64,000 bases of DNA from Bifidobacterium sp. ESL0763 (GTDB lineage Bacteria > Actinomycetota > Actinomycetes > Actinomycetales > Bifidobacteriaceae): positions 558,001 to 622,000 of the forward strand of contig NZ_JAQTHW010000002.1 of the NCBI RefSeq assembly GCF_029433395.1, written 5' to 3'. This document shows, piece after piece, positions 13,327 to 21,081 of this stretch. Within the stretch, counting starts at the first letter, position 1, and each line of letters opens with the position of its first letter. Both the position numbers and the translations under genes were made by a program. The notes beneath the pieces are model-generated. The model saw only the letters and a program-made list of their open reading frames with translations. It ran no database searches and was not told where the DNA came from.

Positions 13327-14000
13327 ACGAATTCGTGCAGCTGTTCAGCCAATACAACGTGCCGGGGGCCTTCCTGGTCAACATCGAGCTGACCCTCTGG
13401 TCGGCCCTGTTCTCGCTGATCCTCGGCGTCATCCTGCTGATGATGCGCATCTCGCCGATCTCGTCGCTGCGGGCCGTGGCCGGCGGCTACGTGGAGTTCT
13501 TCAAGAACATGCCGCTGACGATCATCATGGTCTTCATGGTCCTTGGCGCCTTCGCGCAGCTCAAGCTCACCTTCTCCGACACCTTCGCCACCAACTTCTT
13601 CTGGCTGGCGGTCACCGGCCTGTCGCTCTACACCGCGGCGTTCGTCTGCGAGTCGCTGCGCTCCGGCATCAACACGGTGCCGTTGGGACAGGCCGAAGCG
13701 GCACGCGCGCTGGGACTCAACTTCATGCAGTCCGCCACGCACGTCATCCTGCCGCAGGCCTTCCGTGGCTCCGTGGCACCTCTGGGCAACACGCTCATCG
13801 CGCTGCTCAAGAACTCGACCGTGGCCGCCGCCGCGTCCGTGGCCACCGAGACCTCGAGCCTGATGAGCGAGATGATCGAGTTCCATGCCAACTCCATCGT
13901 CGGCATCTTCCTGATCTTCGCGTTCGGCTACGTGATCCTGATCATCCCCATCGGCGCCCTGACCACGGTGCTGTCCAACAAGCTCGCCGTGAGGAGGTAG
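13323..14000 (+). CDS. gluC: Glutamate-type ABC transporter, permease 1
   Basis: A membrane permease of 225 residues of the His/Glu/Gln/Arg/opine type. There are about five hydrophobic segments, and the cytoplasmic EAA loop (GQAEAARALGLNFMQSATHV) contacts the GluA ATPase. The ATG at 13323 overlaps the gluB stop by 4 bases (ATGA). gluD starts 3 bases after its stop, so the two permeases are made together and should form a heterodimer. Confidence 0.92.
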   Translation: MNEFVQLFSQYNVPGAFLVNIELTLWSALFSLILGVILLMMRISPISSLRAVAGGYVEFFKNMPLTIIMVFMVLGAFAQLKLTFSDTFATNFFWLAVTGLSLYTAAFVCESLRSGINTVPLGQAEAARALGLNFMQSATHVILPQAFRGSVAPLGNTLIALLKNSTVAAAASVATETSSLMSEMIEFHANSIVGIFLIFAFGYVILIIPIGALTTVLSNKLAVRR

Positions 14001-14003
14001 GCC

Positions 14004-15164
14004 ATGGCAAGGAATACGAACGAAAGCTCGGTGCTCTTCGACGAGCCGGGTCCCAAGGGCAAACGCCGCATCCGCATCGCCAACTGGATCGGCGCGCTCG
14101 TCGTCGCCGTGGTGGTGGTGCTCATCCTCATGCGCCTGCACAACCCGCCGGACGGCGAGAACCAGCTCGACTGGCAGCTCTGGAAGCCGGCGCTCGACAG
14201 TGAGGCGTGGACCGATTTCTACCTTCCCGGCCTGTGGATGACCCTGAAGGCGGCGGTGCTCGCCGTCGTCGGTTCGGTGCTCTTCGGCCTGATTTTCGGC
14301 ATCGGCCGTCTGCTGCCCAACGTGGCCGTGCGGGCCGTCTCCGGCGTGATCGTCGAATTCTGCCGCGCGGTGCCGGTGCTGATGTTCATGATCTTCTTCT
14401 GGCGCTTCTTCTCCTTCGCGGGGATCGAGAGCGCGGCCTACTGGGCCGTGGTGCTCGGCCTGATCCTCTACAACGGCTCCGTGGTCGCCGAGTTGGTGCG
14501 AAGCGGCGTCGGCAACCTGCCCGGCGGGCAGCGCGAGGCGTCGCTGGCGCTCGGACTGACCACCACGCAGTCGCTGATGCAGGTGGAGGTGCCGCAGGCG
14601 GTCTACGCGATGCTGCCGGCGGCGGTCACCCAGCTGGTCGTGGTCCTCAAGGACACGGCCCTGGGTTCGATCATCATGTACACCGACCTGCTGCAGGAGT
14701 CGCGCCGCCTGGGCTCGATGTATTTCAACATCCTGCAGACTCTCGTGGTGGCCGGCGTGGTCTACTTCATCGTCTGCGCCCTGCTCTCCAAGCTCGCCGA
14801 ATGGCTCCCGAGCCGCATGCAGCAGCGCACGGCCGCCCCCGCCGAGCCGGAGCCGGTCGCGCCGATCGCGATCATGGACGCCTCGAACGTCAACCAGATC
14901 GCGGTGGCCAAGGAAGTCGACGAGGACCGCTACGGCGGCGTGCCGCGCCAGTACCACGCGCACCATCGCGGCACCAACGCCTCGGTGCGCCACTGGAGGC
15001 AGACACGCTACGAGCAGGGCTACGACTCCACCCAGCCCGACAGCGAACGGCAGCCGGAGCGCCACGTGCCGCCGCTGCCGAACCTGCGTCCGCATCCCCA
15101 CGGCGAAGGCCACAAGGCCGATGGCCACAACGGCGAGCGCAAGGACGGCCACCAGAGCGAGTAG
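14004..15164 (+). CDS. gluD: Glutamate-type ABC transporter, permease 2 with long tail
   Basis: The second permease subunit, 386 residues. After a cytoplasmic lead of about 30 residues come a first membrane segment (WIGALVVAVVVVLILMRL) and the family's core, with an EAA loop (GGQREASLALGLTTTQSLMQ). The core ends near residue 275 (SKLAEWLPSRMQ). About 110 polar, His-, Arg- and Pro-rich residues follow, far beyond the usual length for a permease of this family, and this tail is probably cytoplasmic and disordered. AGGAGG near the end of gluC serves as its ribosome site. A near-perfect 51-bp palindrome lies 26 bases downstream and probably ends the operon. Confidence 0.9.
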   Translation: MARNTNESSVLFDEPGPKGKRRIRIANWIGALVVAVVVVLILMRLHNPPDGENQLDWQLWKPALDSEAWTDFYLPGLWMTLKAAVLAVVGSVLFGLIFGIGRLLPNVAVRAVSGVIVEFCRAVPVLMFMIFFWRFFSFAGIESAAYWAVVLGLILYNGSVVAELVRSGVGNLPGGQREASLALGLTTTQSLMQVEVPQAVYAMLPAAVTQLVVVLKDTALGSIIMYTDLLQESRRLGSMYFNILQTLVVAGVVYFIVCALLSKLAEWLPSRMQQRTAAPAEPEPVAPIAIMDASNVNQIAVAKEVDEDRYGGVPRQYHAHHRGTNASVRHWRQTRYEQGYDSTQPDSERQPERHVPPLPNLRPHPHGEGHKADGHNGERKDGHQSE

Positions 15165-15190
15165 CCCCTGCAGCCGCCGCATCTCCGGAA

Positions 15191-15241
15191 TGCGCCATAA
15201 ACGAGCCGCTGACACTGCGTCAGTGGCGTGTTTATGGCGCA
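15191..15241. repeat. 51-bp near-perfect palindrome after gluD
   Basis: The sequence begins TGCGCCATAAAC and ends GTTTATGGCGCA, with an inner CTGAC/GTCAG pairing; only a few central positions break symmetry. It lies between the end of gluD and the promoter of the next gene and may act as a terminator, though there is no T-run. Confidence 0.75.
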
Positions 15242-15262
15242 ATTCCTATTTTTGATGCCTGA

Positions 15263-15268
15263 TACTAT
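15263..15268 (+). promoter_or_regulatory. -10 box, leaderless transcript of the 15275 gene
   Basis: TACTAT ends 6 bases before the ATG, with no ribosome site between. Confidence 0.5.
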
Positions 15269-15274
15269 GAAAGC

Positions 15275-15994
15275 ATGAGACGCCGGACCGCACGCCAAGC
15301 CCGTGGGGGAGGCATGCGCCGTGCCGTGGTCATCTCGATCGCCGCGCTGCTCGCCCTGGCCGTCTACACGGTGGCGGTCGTGTTCGGCGCGGTGGCCTGC
15401 GCGCCGCGATATCCGGTCGAGCCGGGCACGGTGCCCATCGACCGCCATTCCCGGGCGGTGCTGGACCGATATATGAAGCTGCTCGAATGCACCTACCTCG
15501 GAGACGCAGGGGGACTGGCCTCGTTCGATGCCGCCGATCGGGACTTCGCCGAGCAACAGGTCGGGGTGCTGCGCCAAAGCTATACGGATCATGGTTCGAC
15601 GATCAACAGCGTGAAGGTGAGCTACGTGCCGCGCAGCGAGCGGATCTCGGGCGGTCACGTGGTGGTGCGCGCCCTGACCAGCACCAAGATGCGCTGGATC
15701 GAGCACGCCTATGGAGAATCCAAGGAAGAGGAAAGCGACTGGAACGACCTGCATGAGATCGCCTTCCGCATGCCGACGTCCGGCGCCACCGGGCTCGGGC
15801 TCAGCGGCGACACCCTCATCGACGAATACGCCGACGCGGAGGAGGGGGATGGCCGGGACACCGGTGGCAATGCGCCCCAGGGGCCTGCGATGACCGAAGA
15901 GCGGTACACGGGCCGCAACGCCGCCAAGGGAAAGCCGGCATCGGACGATGGGGCTCGGACCAGTCCGCCTGTCTCGTCGGATGGACGGTCGTAG
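15275..15994 (+). CDS. Membrane-anchored protein, function unknown
   Basis: A protein of 239 residues. A basic start (MRRRTARQARGGGMRR) precedes one membrane segment at about residues 15-38 that ends ...VVFGAVACAP; the Cys there could be a lipidated residue, but the stretch fits a plain anchor equally well. The rest (residues 40-185) is a soluble extracytoplasmic domain with no family I recognise, followed by a polar tail. The ATG at 15275 has a -10 box 6 bases upstream; an alternative ATG at 15314 would shorten the basic lead. The gene stands alone between the gluABCD operon and the helicase gene. Confidence 0.7.
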   Translation: MRRRTARQARGGGMRRAVVISIAALLALAVYTVAVVFGAVACAPRYPVEPGTVPIDRHSRAVLDRYMKLLECTYLGDAGGLASFDAADRDFAEQQVGVLRQSYTDHGSTINSVKVSYVPRSERISGGHVVVRALTSTKMRWIEHAYGESKEEESDWNDLHEIAFRMPTSGATGLGLSGDTLIDEYADAEEGDGRDTGGNAPQGPAMTEERYTGRNAAKGKPASDDGARTSPPVSSDGRS

Positions 15995-16061
15995 ATCCGG
16001 CCAATGCCTCGCGAACAGCCGTTTCGCAAGCGCCCGGGCCGGGGGAGTAGCCGGCGGACGA

Positions 16062-16067
16062 TAGAGT
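16062..16067 (+). promoter_or_regulatory. -10 box of the helicase gene, leaderless transcript
   Basis: TAGAGT ends 7 bases before the ATG at 16075, with no ribosome site between. Confidence 0.5.
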
Positions 16068-16074
16068 GGGCGCT

Positions 16075-18663
16075 ATGACACAGACTTTAGGGCAGCTGGC
16101 ACCGGACTGGTTCGCGGGCGGAAGCCGTGGCGGCGGCAGTGACGACGCGCCGCGCCGCATGGACGCTGACGAGATCTACGAGCGTTTCTTCGACTGGGTG
16201 GCCGAGGCCAAGGGCATCGACCCGTGGCCGCACCAGGAGGAGGCGGTCATGGACCTCTTGACCGGCGACCATGTCATCCTGAGCACCCCGACCGGCTCCG
16301 GCAAGTCGCTGGTGGCCCTGGGCATGCACTTCGCCGAGCTGTGCACCGGCAGGCGCTCCTACTACACCGCCCCCATCAAGGCGCTGGTGAGCGAGAAGTT
16401 CTTCGACCTGGTCGAGGCGTTCGGCCGCGACAACGTCGGCATGATCACCGGCGACACCTCGATCAACCCCGAGGCGCCCATCATCTGCTGCACCGCCGAG
16501 ATCCTGGCCAACCAGGCGCTGCGCGAGGGCAGTCACGCCGACATCGGCTGCGTGGCCATGGACGAGTTCCACTATTACGGCGACGCCGAGCGCGGATGGG
16601 CCTGGCAGGTGCCGCTGCTCACCCTGCCCGCCACCCAGTTCCTGCTCATGAGCGCCACCCTGGGCAACGTCGACGCCATCGCCGCCAAGCTCGAGGACAT
16701 GACCGGCACCGACGTCGACGTGATCGACGACGCGCCGCGCCCCGTGCCGCTGAGCTACGAATACACCGACAAGCAGCTCGCCGGCACCGTCGAACTGCTC
16801 TTCGGCCGCGAGCAGACCCCCATCTACGTGGTGCACTTCTCGCAGGACGCCGCCCTCGAGACCGCCCAGGCGCTCGCCAGCACCGGTGTGTCAAGCAAGG
16901 AGCAGCGCAAGGCGATCACCGAGGCCATCAAGGGCACGCGTTTCACCACCGCGTTCGGCAAGATCCTGCAGCGCCTGCTGCGCACCGGCGTCGGCATCCA
17001 CCACGCGGGCATGCTGCCGCGCTACCGCCGCCTGGTCGAGCAGCTCGCCCAACAGGGCCTGCTGCCGGTGATCTGCGGCACCGACACGCTCGGCGTCGGC
17101 ATCAACGTGCCGATCCACTCGGTGGTGCTGACCCAGCTGACCAAATTCGACGGCGTGAAGATGCGCAGGCTGCGCGCCCGCGAGTTCCACCAGATCGCCG
17201 GGCGAGCCGGGCGCATGGGCTTCGACACCGAGGGGCTCGTGGTCGCCGAGGCCCCCGAGTTCGAGATCGAGAACGCGCGCGCCATCGCCAAGGCCAACGG
17301 CGACCCGAAGAAACTCAAGAAGATCAAGCGCAAGAAGCCCCGCGAGGGATTCGTCACGTGGAACGAGGGCACCTTCGACAAGCTCATCGCCGCGCCTCCC
17401 GAGACACTCACCCCGCATATGCGCGTCAGCCATTCCATGGTCCTGAACGAGGTGGCGCAGGGCGGCGACGCCAAGGCCCGCATCGGCAGGCTCATCGACG
17501 ACTCTTCGCAGACCCCCGGCCAGAAGACGAGGCTGCACGAGCGCGCCGACGAGATCTTCTCCACGATGCTCGACTCCTCCTTCATCGAGGCCGAGGACAA
17601 CGGGCGTGGCGGCCAGGACTATTTCCTTTCCGTCGATGTGCCCGACAACTTCGCGCTCGACCAGCCGCTCTCGCCCTTCCTGCTCGCCGCCATCGAGCTG
17701 CTCGACCCCGACTCCGACACCTATGCGATGGACCTCATCTCTATGGTGGAGGCCACGCTCGAGGACCCCAAGCAGGTCCTCAAGGCCCAGCAGCGCCAGG
17801 CGCGCGACGCCGCCCTGGCCGAGATGAAGGCCGACGGACTCGACTACGAGGAGCGCATGGACAAGCTGCAGGAGGTCACCTACCCCAAGCCGTTGGAGCA
17901 GATGCTCGACGCGGCCTTCGACGAATACCGCCACGACGTGCCCTGGGCCAACGACTACGAGCTCAAGCCCAAATCCGTGGTGCGCGACATGGTCGAGACC
18001 GCCAGCGACTTCAGCGGCTACATCTCCCGCTACAACATCGCGCGCAGCGAGGGCACGCTGCTGCGCTACCTCTCCGACGCCTACCGCTCGCTGGCCCGCA
18101 CCGTGCCCGCCGAGAAGCTCAACGACCAGCTGCGCGACATCGTCTCGTGGCTGCGCGTGGTGGTGCGCTCCGTCGACTCCAGCCTCGTCGACGAATGGGA
18201 ACAGGCCGGCCAGGGCTCCGGCGAGGCCGAGGCCAACGCGCTTTCGGCCGCCGAGCCCGGCGGAAAGCCGGCGGTGGTGGAGGACCGGCGAGGGCTGATC
18301 GTGCTGGTGCGCAACGCCATGTTCCGCCGCGTCCAGCTGATGGACCAGGAGCGCGCCGACGAGCTGGGCGCGCTCGACAAGGAGTGGGGCTACGGCGTGC
18401 ACGAGTGGGAGGACGCGCTCGACGACTACTACGACGCCCACGACTACGTCGGCATCGACCAAAAGGCCCGCAGCGGCAAGCTCTTCATCCTCGACGACGC
18501 CGGCGAGGCCAGGGAGCACACCTGGAAGGTGCGCCAGATCATCGACGACTCCGACGGCGACCACGACTGGGCCATCACCGGCGTCGTCGACCTCGACGCC
18601 ACCCAGGAGGGCGGCGAGGTGGTGTTCGCCGACTACCACGTCGGCGACGGCATCGTGATGTGA
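16075..18663 (+). CDS. DEAD/DEAH-box helicase with DUF3516 domain
   Basis: A superfamily 2 helicase of 862 residues of the Ski2/Mtr4-like kind found in actinobacteria. Motif I is TPTGSGKS (residues 71-78), motif II is DEFH (from residue 163), motif III is MSATLG and motif VI is HQIAGRAGR. Residues from about 440 to the end match the actinobacterial DUF3516 region. It probably remodels RNA or DNA in the cytoplasm using ATP; the substrate is not known. The ATG at 16075 has a -10 box 7 bases away and no ribosome site. No gene follows for almost 600 bases. Confidence 0.92.
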   Translation: MTQTLGQLAPDWFAGGSRGGGSDDAPRRMDADEIYERFFDWVAEAKGIDPWPHQEEAVMDLLTGDHVILSTPTGSGKSLVALGMHFAELCTGRRSYYTAPIKALVSEKFFDLVEAFGRDNVGMITGDTSINPEAPIICCTAEILANQALREGSHADIGCVAMDEFHYYGDAERGWAWQVPLLTLPATQFLLMSATLGNVDAIAAKLEDMTGTDVDVIDDAPRPVPLSYEYTDKQLAGTVELLFGREQTPIYVVHFSQDAALETAQALASTGVSSKEQRKAITEAIKGTRFTTAFGKILQRLLRTGVGIHHAGMLPRYRRLVEQLAQQGLLPVICGTDTLGVGINVPIHSVVLTQLTKFDGVKMRRLRAREFHQIAGRAGRMGFDTEGLVVAEAPEFEIENARAIAKANGDPKKLKKIKRKKPREGFVTWNEGTFDKLIAAPPETLTPHMRVSHSMVLNEVAQGGDAKARIGRLIDDSSQTPGQKTRLHERADEIFSTMLDSSFIEAEDNGRGGQDYFLSVDVPDNFALDQPLSPFLLAAIELLDPDSDTYAMDLISMVEATLEDPKQVLKAQQRQARDAALAEMKADGLDYEERMDKLQEVTYPKPLEQMLDAAFDEYRHDVPWANDYELKPKSVVRDMVETASDFSGYISRYNIARSEGTLLRYLSDAYRSLARTVPAEKLNDQLRDIVSWLRVVVRSVDSSLVDEWEQAGQGSGEAEANALSAAEPGGKPAVVEDRRGLIVLVRNAMFRRVQLMDQERADELGALDKEWGYGVHEWEDALDDYYDAHDYVGIDQKARSGKLFILDDAGEAREHTWKVRQIIDDSDGDHDWAITGVVDLDATQEGGEVVFADYHVGDGIVM

Positions 18664-18716
18664 GCCGGTGGGCCAGCTTCGGCCGTGGCGTCGGCGTTGG
18701 CACCCGACGCGCCATT

Positions 18717-18766
18717 GCCGCCATTGGATGTCCACGTTTTGGACATGACGCCAGATGGGGCGGCAG
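18717..18766. other. Hairpin after the helicase gene
   Basis: GCCGCC and GGCGGC enclose TTGG/CCAG and an inner GTCCA/TGGAC hairpin, about 55 bases past the helicase stop. There is no T-run, so it is a possible but weak terminator. Confidence 0.4.
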
Positions 18767-18963
18767 TTCGGGTATGTTGAAGGTATTCGTTTTCGAACGG
18801 CCGCCTGCGCGGCACGGTCGGAAAACCGGAAATAGGGCAAAGGAACCGTCATGGAACATATGTCGATGGGCATGGGGCGTCGCGTCGCGGCGTCGGCTCC
18901 GGCATGCCGTGCGGCGGATGCCTGCCCGACAATCGTAGGCGGCGCCATGGGCGCGCGCAGCTG

Positions 18964-19086
18964 GCAGTGGTGGCATAGCTGACACCACTGCGTCGCATAT
19001 CGGTCACAGTTCGTGTCTTCAAACGGAATCTGTGATTCGACAGTCTTCATGGGATGGATCGCGGATCGCGGTCCATCCCGTTTTTT
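18964..19086 (+). ncRNA. Structured RNA candidate ending in an orphan terminator
   Basis: Three hairpins follow each other. The first has a perfect 9-bp stem (GCAGTGGTG/CACCACTGC, 18964-18991). The second, at 19004-19035, is closed by TCACAG/CTGTGA. The third is a strong terminator (19051-19079) followed by GTTTTTT. The nearest upstream gene ends 300 bases earlier, so this is either a small RNA or the attenuated leader of the peptide-binding gene at 19252. A GAATC/GATTC pairing (19026-19039) would compete with the second hairpin. The rest of 18664-18963 shows no gene. Confidence 0.4.
19051..19086 (+). terminator. Rho-independent terminator in the oppA leader
   Basis: GGGATGGA pairs with TCCATCCC, extended by CGCG/CGCG, and six T follow. 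It lies 165 bases before the oppA start codon. Confidence 0.9.
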
Positions 19087-19146
19087 ATATCGTTTCGGAA
19101 TCACCGGCCACCGCAACGGTGGCGGCAAGGGAAAGCAAGGAAAAGC

Positions 19147-19179
19147 AGAAAGGAGGTGATGGCGTTGGTCGATATATGA
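19147..19179 (+). other. Full-length anti-16S match with a very short open frame
   Basis: AGAAAGGAGGTGAT (19147-19160) is a complete complement to the 3' end of 16S rRNA. A TTG eight bases after GGAGG opens a frame of only four codons (TTG GTC GAT ATA, then TGA at 19177). This may be a leader peptide or a ribosome standby site for oppA. The ATG at 19176 is too far away to use it well. Confidence 0.35.
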
Positions 19180-19251
19180 ACAGCAACCATCGGGCCGCAA
19201 GCGACACGGCGAGATTCGACACCAAGACCACAACGAGAAGGAACAGGAAAC

Positions 19252-20943
19252 ATGACCATGAACATTCACCAAGGAACATCGGCGGCGGCCGGCTGCGCCG
19301 TGCGCCGTCCGCTCAGGCGGATGATGGCGCTGGCGTTGGCGGCGACGAGCTGCGTCGGCATGCTCGCGGGCTGCGGACAGGCGAAAGGCGAGGCGGAACA
19401 GGGCGGCGACACGAATGTCATCACCGCCTACGACACCGAGCCGCAGAGCCCGCTGGTGCCGGGCGACACCAACGAGACGGGCGGCGGCAAGCCGATCGGC
19501 CTGCTCTTCTCCGAGCTGGTGCGTTTCGACCAGTCCGGCAAGGCCGTCAACGAGGTGGCGGAATCCATCAGCCCCGACGCCTCCCTGACCACGTACACCA
19601 TCAAGCTGAAGCCTGGGTTCAAATTCAGCGACGGCACGCCGGTGACCGCCAAATCGTTCACGCGAGCCTGGAGCTACACGGCCAACGCCAAGGACGCCCA
19701 GAAGGGGACCTCGTACCTGACGAAGATCAAGGGCTACCGCGACCTGCAGGACGCCTCGCGGCTCAAGGGCGACGAGCAGCTCTCCGGACTGCATGTCGTT
19801 GACGCGCGCACCTTCACCGTGGAGCTCGAGAGCCCCGACGCCACCTTCCCGATCAAGGTCGGCTGCTCCGCCTTCGCGCCGCTGCCCGACGCCTTCTTCA
19901 AGGATCCCAAGGGATTCGGCCAGCATCCCATCGGCGACGGCCCCTACAAGTTCGCCTCGTGGGACCACGATTCCGCGATCAAGCTGGTGAAGAACCCCTA
20001 TTACCACGGCGGCCGCAAGGTCAGCAACGCCGGGGTGACCTTCAAGATCTACACCTCCGACCAGGCGGCCTATTCCGACGTGCAGGGTGGCAGGCTCGAC
20101 GTGATGGAGATCGTGCCGGCGGCCGATTCCAAGTCCTTCCGCACCGACCCCGAGGTCACCGCCTACAACAAGCCCGGCTCGAGGCTTTCCATGCTCGGCC
20201 TCACCTCGCGTCTGCCGCATTTCGAGGCCAGGACCCAGGAGGGGACGCTGCGCCGCCAGGCGGTGTCGATGGCGATCGACCGCAAGGCGATCATCAACAA
20301 GATCCTCAACGGCACGGCCACGCCCGCCAAGGAGTTCACCTCCCCGCTCATCCCCGGCTATTCGGACAGCCTGCCCGGCAACGACGTGCTCGACTACAAC
20401 CCGCAGAAGGCCAAGGAGCTCTGGGCCAAGGCCGAGGCCATCGACAAGGACACCGATCCGCTGGTCATCACCTACGACTCCGACAGCGGTCTCAAGCCGG
20501 TCTATGACGCGATCGCCAACTCCATCACCAACACGATCGGACTCAAGGTCAAGACCAACCCCATGCCGACGTTCAAGGAATACCGCAGCGCCGTGGAGGC
20601 CAGGAAGGTCGTGGGCGCCACCAGGTACGACTGGACCCCCGAGTATCCCTCGCCCGAGGCCTACCTGTTCCAGCACTTCGACACCCGCACGGCCCACGGT
20701 GCCGGCGCCAACGACACCGATTACCTCAACCCCGACTTCGACACCTATATGGACAGGGCCTACGCGGCCACGTCGAGCGCCGAGGCCGACAAGGTCTACC
20801 AGGACTCCCAGGCCATCATCCTCAAGGACCTGCCGGTGATCCCCCTCTACTACAACAACGCCCATGGCGTCGGCGCCAAGGGGGTCAAGGGATTCGCGAT
20901 GGATTGGAGCAACAACATCGTCTACGAGCGCCTGAGCAAGTGA
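19252..20943 (+). CDS. oppA: Peptide-type ABC transporter binding lipoprotein
   Basis: An extracellular binding lipoprotein of 563 residues, family SBP_bac_5 (OppA/DppA). The signal peptide ends in the lipobox LAGC (Cys near residue 41). The mature part has the family pattern FKFSDGTPVTAKSFTRAWSY, then HPIGDGPYKF and the LRRQAVSMAIDRKAIINKI stretch. The likely ligand is an oligopeptide, but the sequence does not define it. The start is ATG at 19252 after GAAGGAAC, with a second in-frame ATG two codons on. No permease or ATPase genes adjoin it, so it must work with a transporter encoded elsewhere. Upstream lies a leader with hairpins and a terminator, which suggests regulation by attenuation. 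Confidence 0.9.
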   Translation: MTMNIHQGTSAAAGCAVRRPLRRMMALALAATSCVGMLAGCGQAKGEAEQGGDTNVITAYDTEPQSPLVPGDTNETGGGKPIGLLFSELVRFDQSGKAVNEVAESISPDASLTTYTIKLKPGFKFSDGTPVTAKSFTRAWSYTANAKDAQKGTSYLTKIKGYRDLQDASRLKGDEQLSGLHVVDARTFTVELESPDATFPIKVGCSAFAPLPDAFFKDPKGFGQHPIGDGPYKFASWDHDSAIKLVKNPYYHGGRKVSNAGVTFKIYTSDQAAYSDVQGGRLDVMEIVPAADSKSFRTDPEVTAYNKPGSRLSMLGLTSRLPHFEARTQEGTLRRQAVSMAIDRKAIINKILNGTATPAKEFTSPLIPGYSDSLPGNDVLDYNPQKAKELWAKAEAIDKDTDPLVITYDSDSGLKPVYDAIANSITNTIGLKVKTNPMPTFKEYRSAVEARKVVGATRYDWTPEYPSPEAYLFQHFDTRTAHGAGANDTDYLNPDFDTYMDRAYAATSSAEADKVYQDSQAIILKDLPVIPLYYNNAHGVGAKGVKGFAMDWSNNIVYERLSK

Positions 20944-20984
20944 GCTCTTCCGCTTTTGACGCCGCTGCCGTCCTGTGAACGGCG

Positions 20985-21019
20985 AAGGCCCGTACCGGTT
21001 ATCCGGTGCGGGCCTTTTT
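20985..21019 (+). terminator. Rho-independent terminator of oppA
   Basis: A 12-bp stem GGCCCGTACCGG (one wobble or mismatch) with loop TTAT is followed by five T. Confidence 0.92.
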
Positions 21020-21081
21020 CGTTGTTCGGTTCGTTGTTCGGCCGGCTTGCCCGTTGGCTGCAGGCAGGCCGGCCGTAGAAC

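Noticed and set aside
18964-19086. T-box riboswitch in the oppA leader
   Set aside because: GTGGTGG occurs, but the conserved T-box sequence and specifier-loop layout are missing, and oppA is not an expected T-box target.
19176-19802. A frame beginning MNSNHRAASD upstream of and overlapping oppA
   Set aside because: The strong ribosome site is 17 bases from this ATG, and the frame soon runs out of phase through the oppA signal peptide.
16891-20865. A 1324-codon open frame on the minus strand
   Set aside because: It runs antisense through the helicase gene, its spacer and oppA. GC-rich codon bias keeps stop codons out of this frame, and the translation has no domain features.
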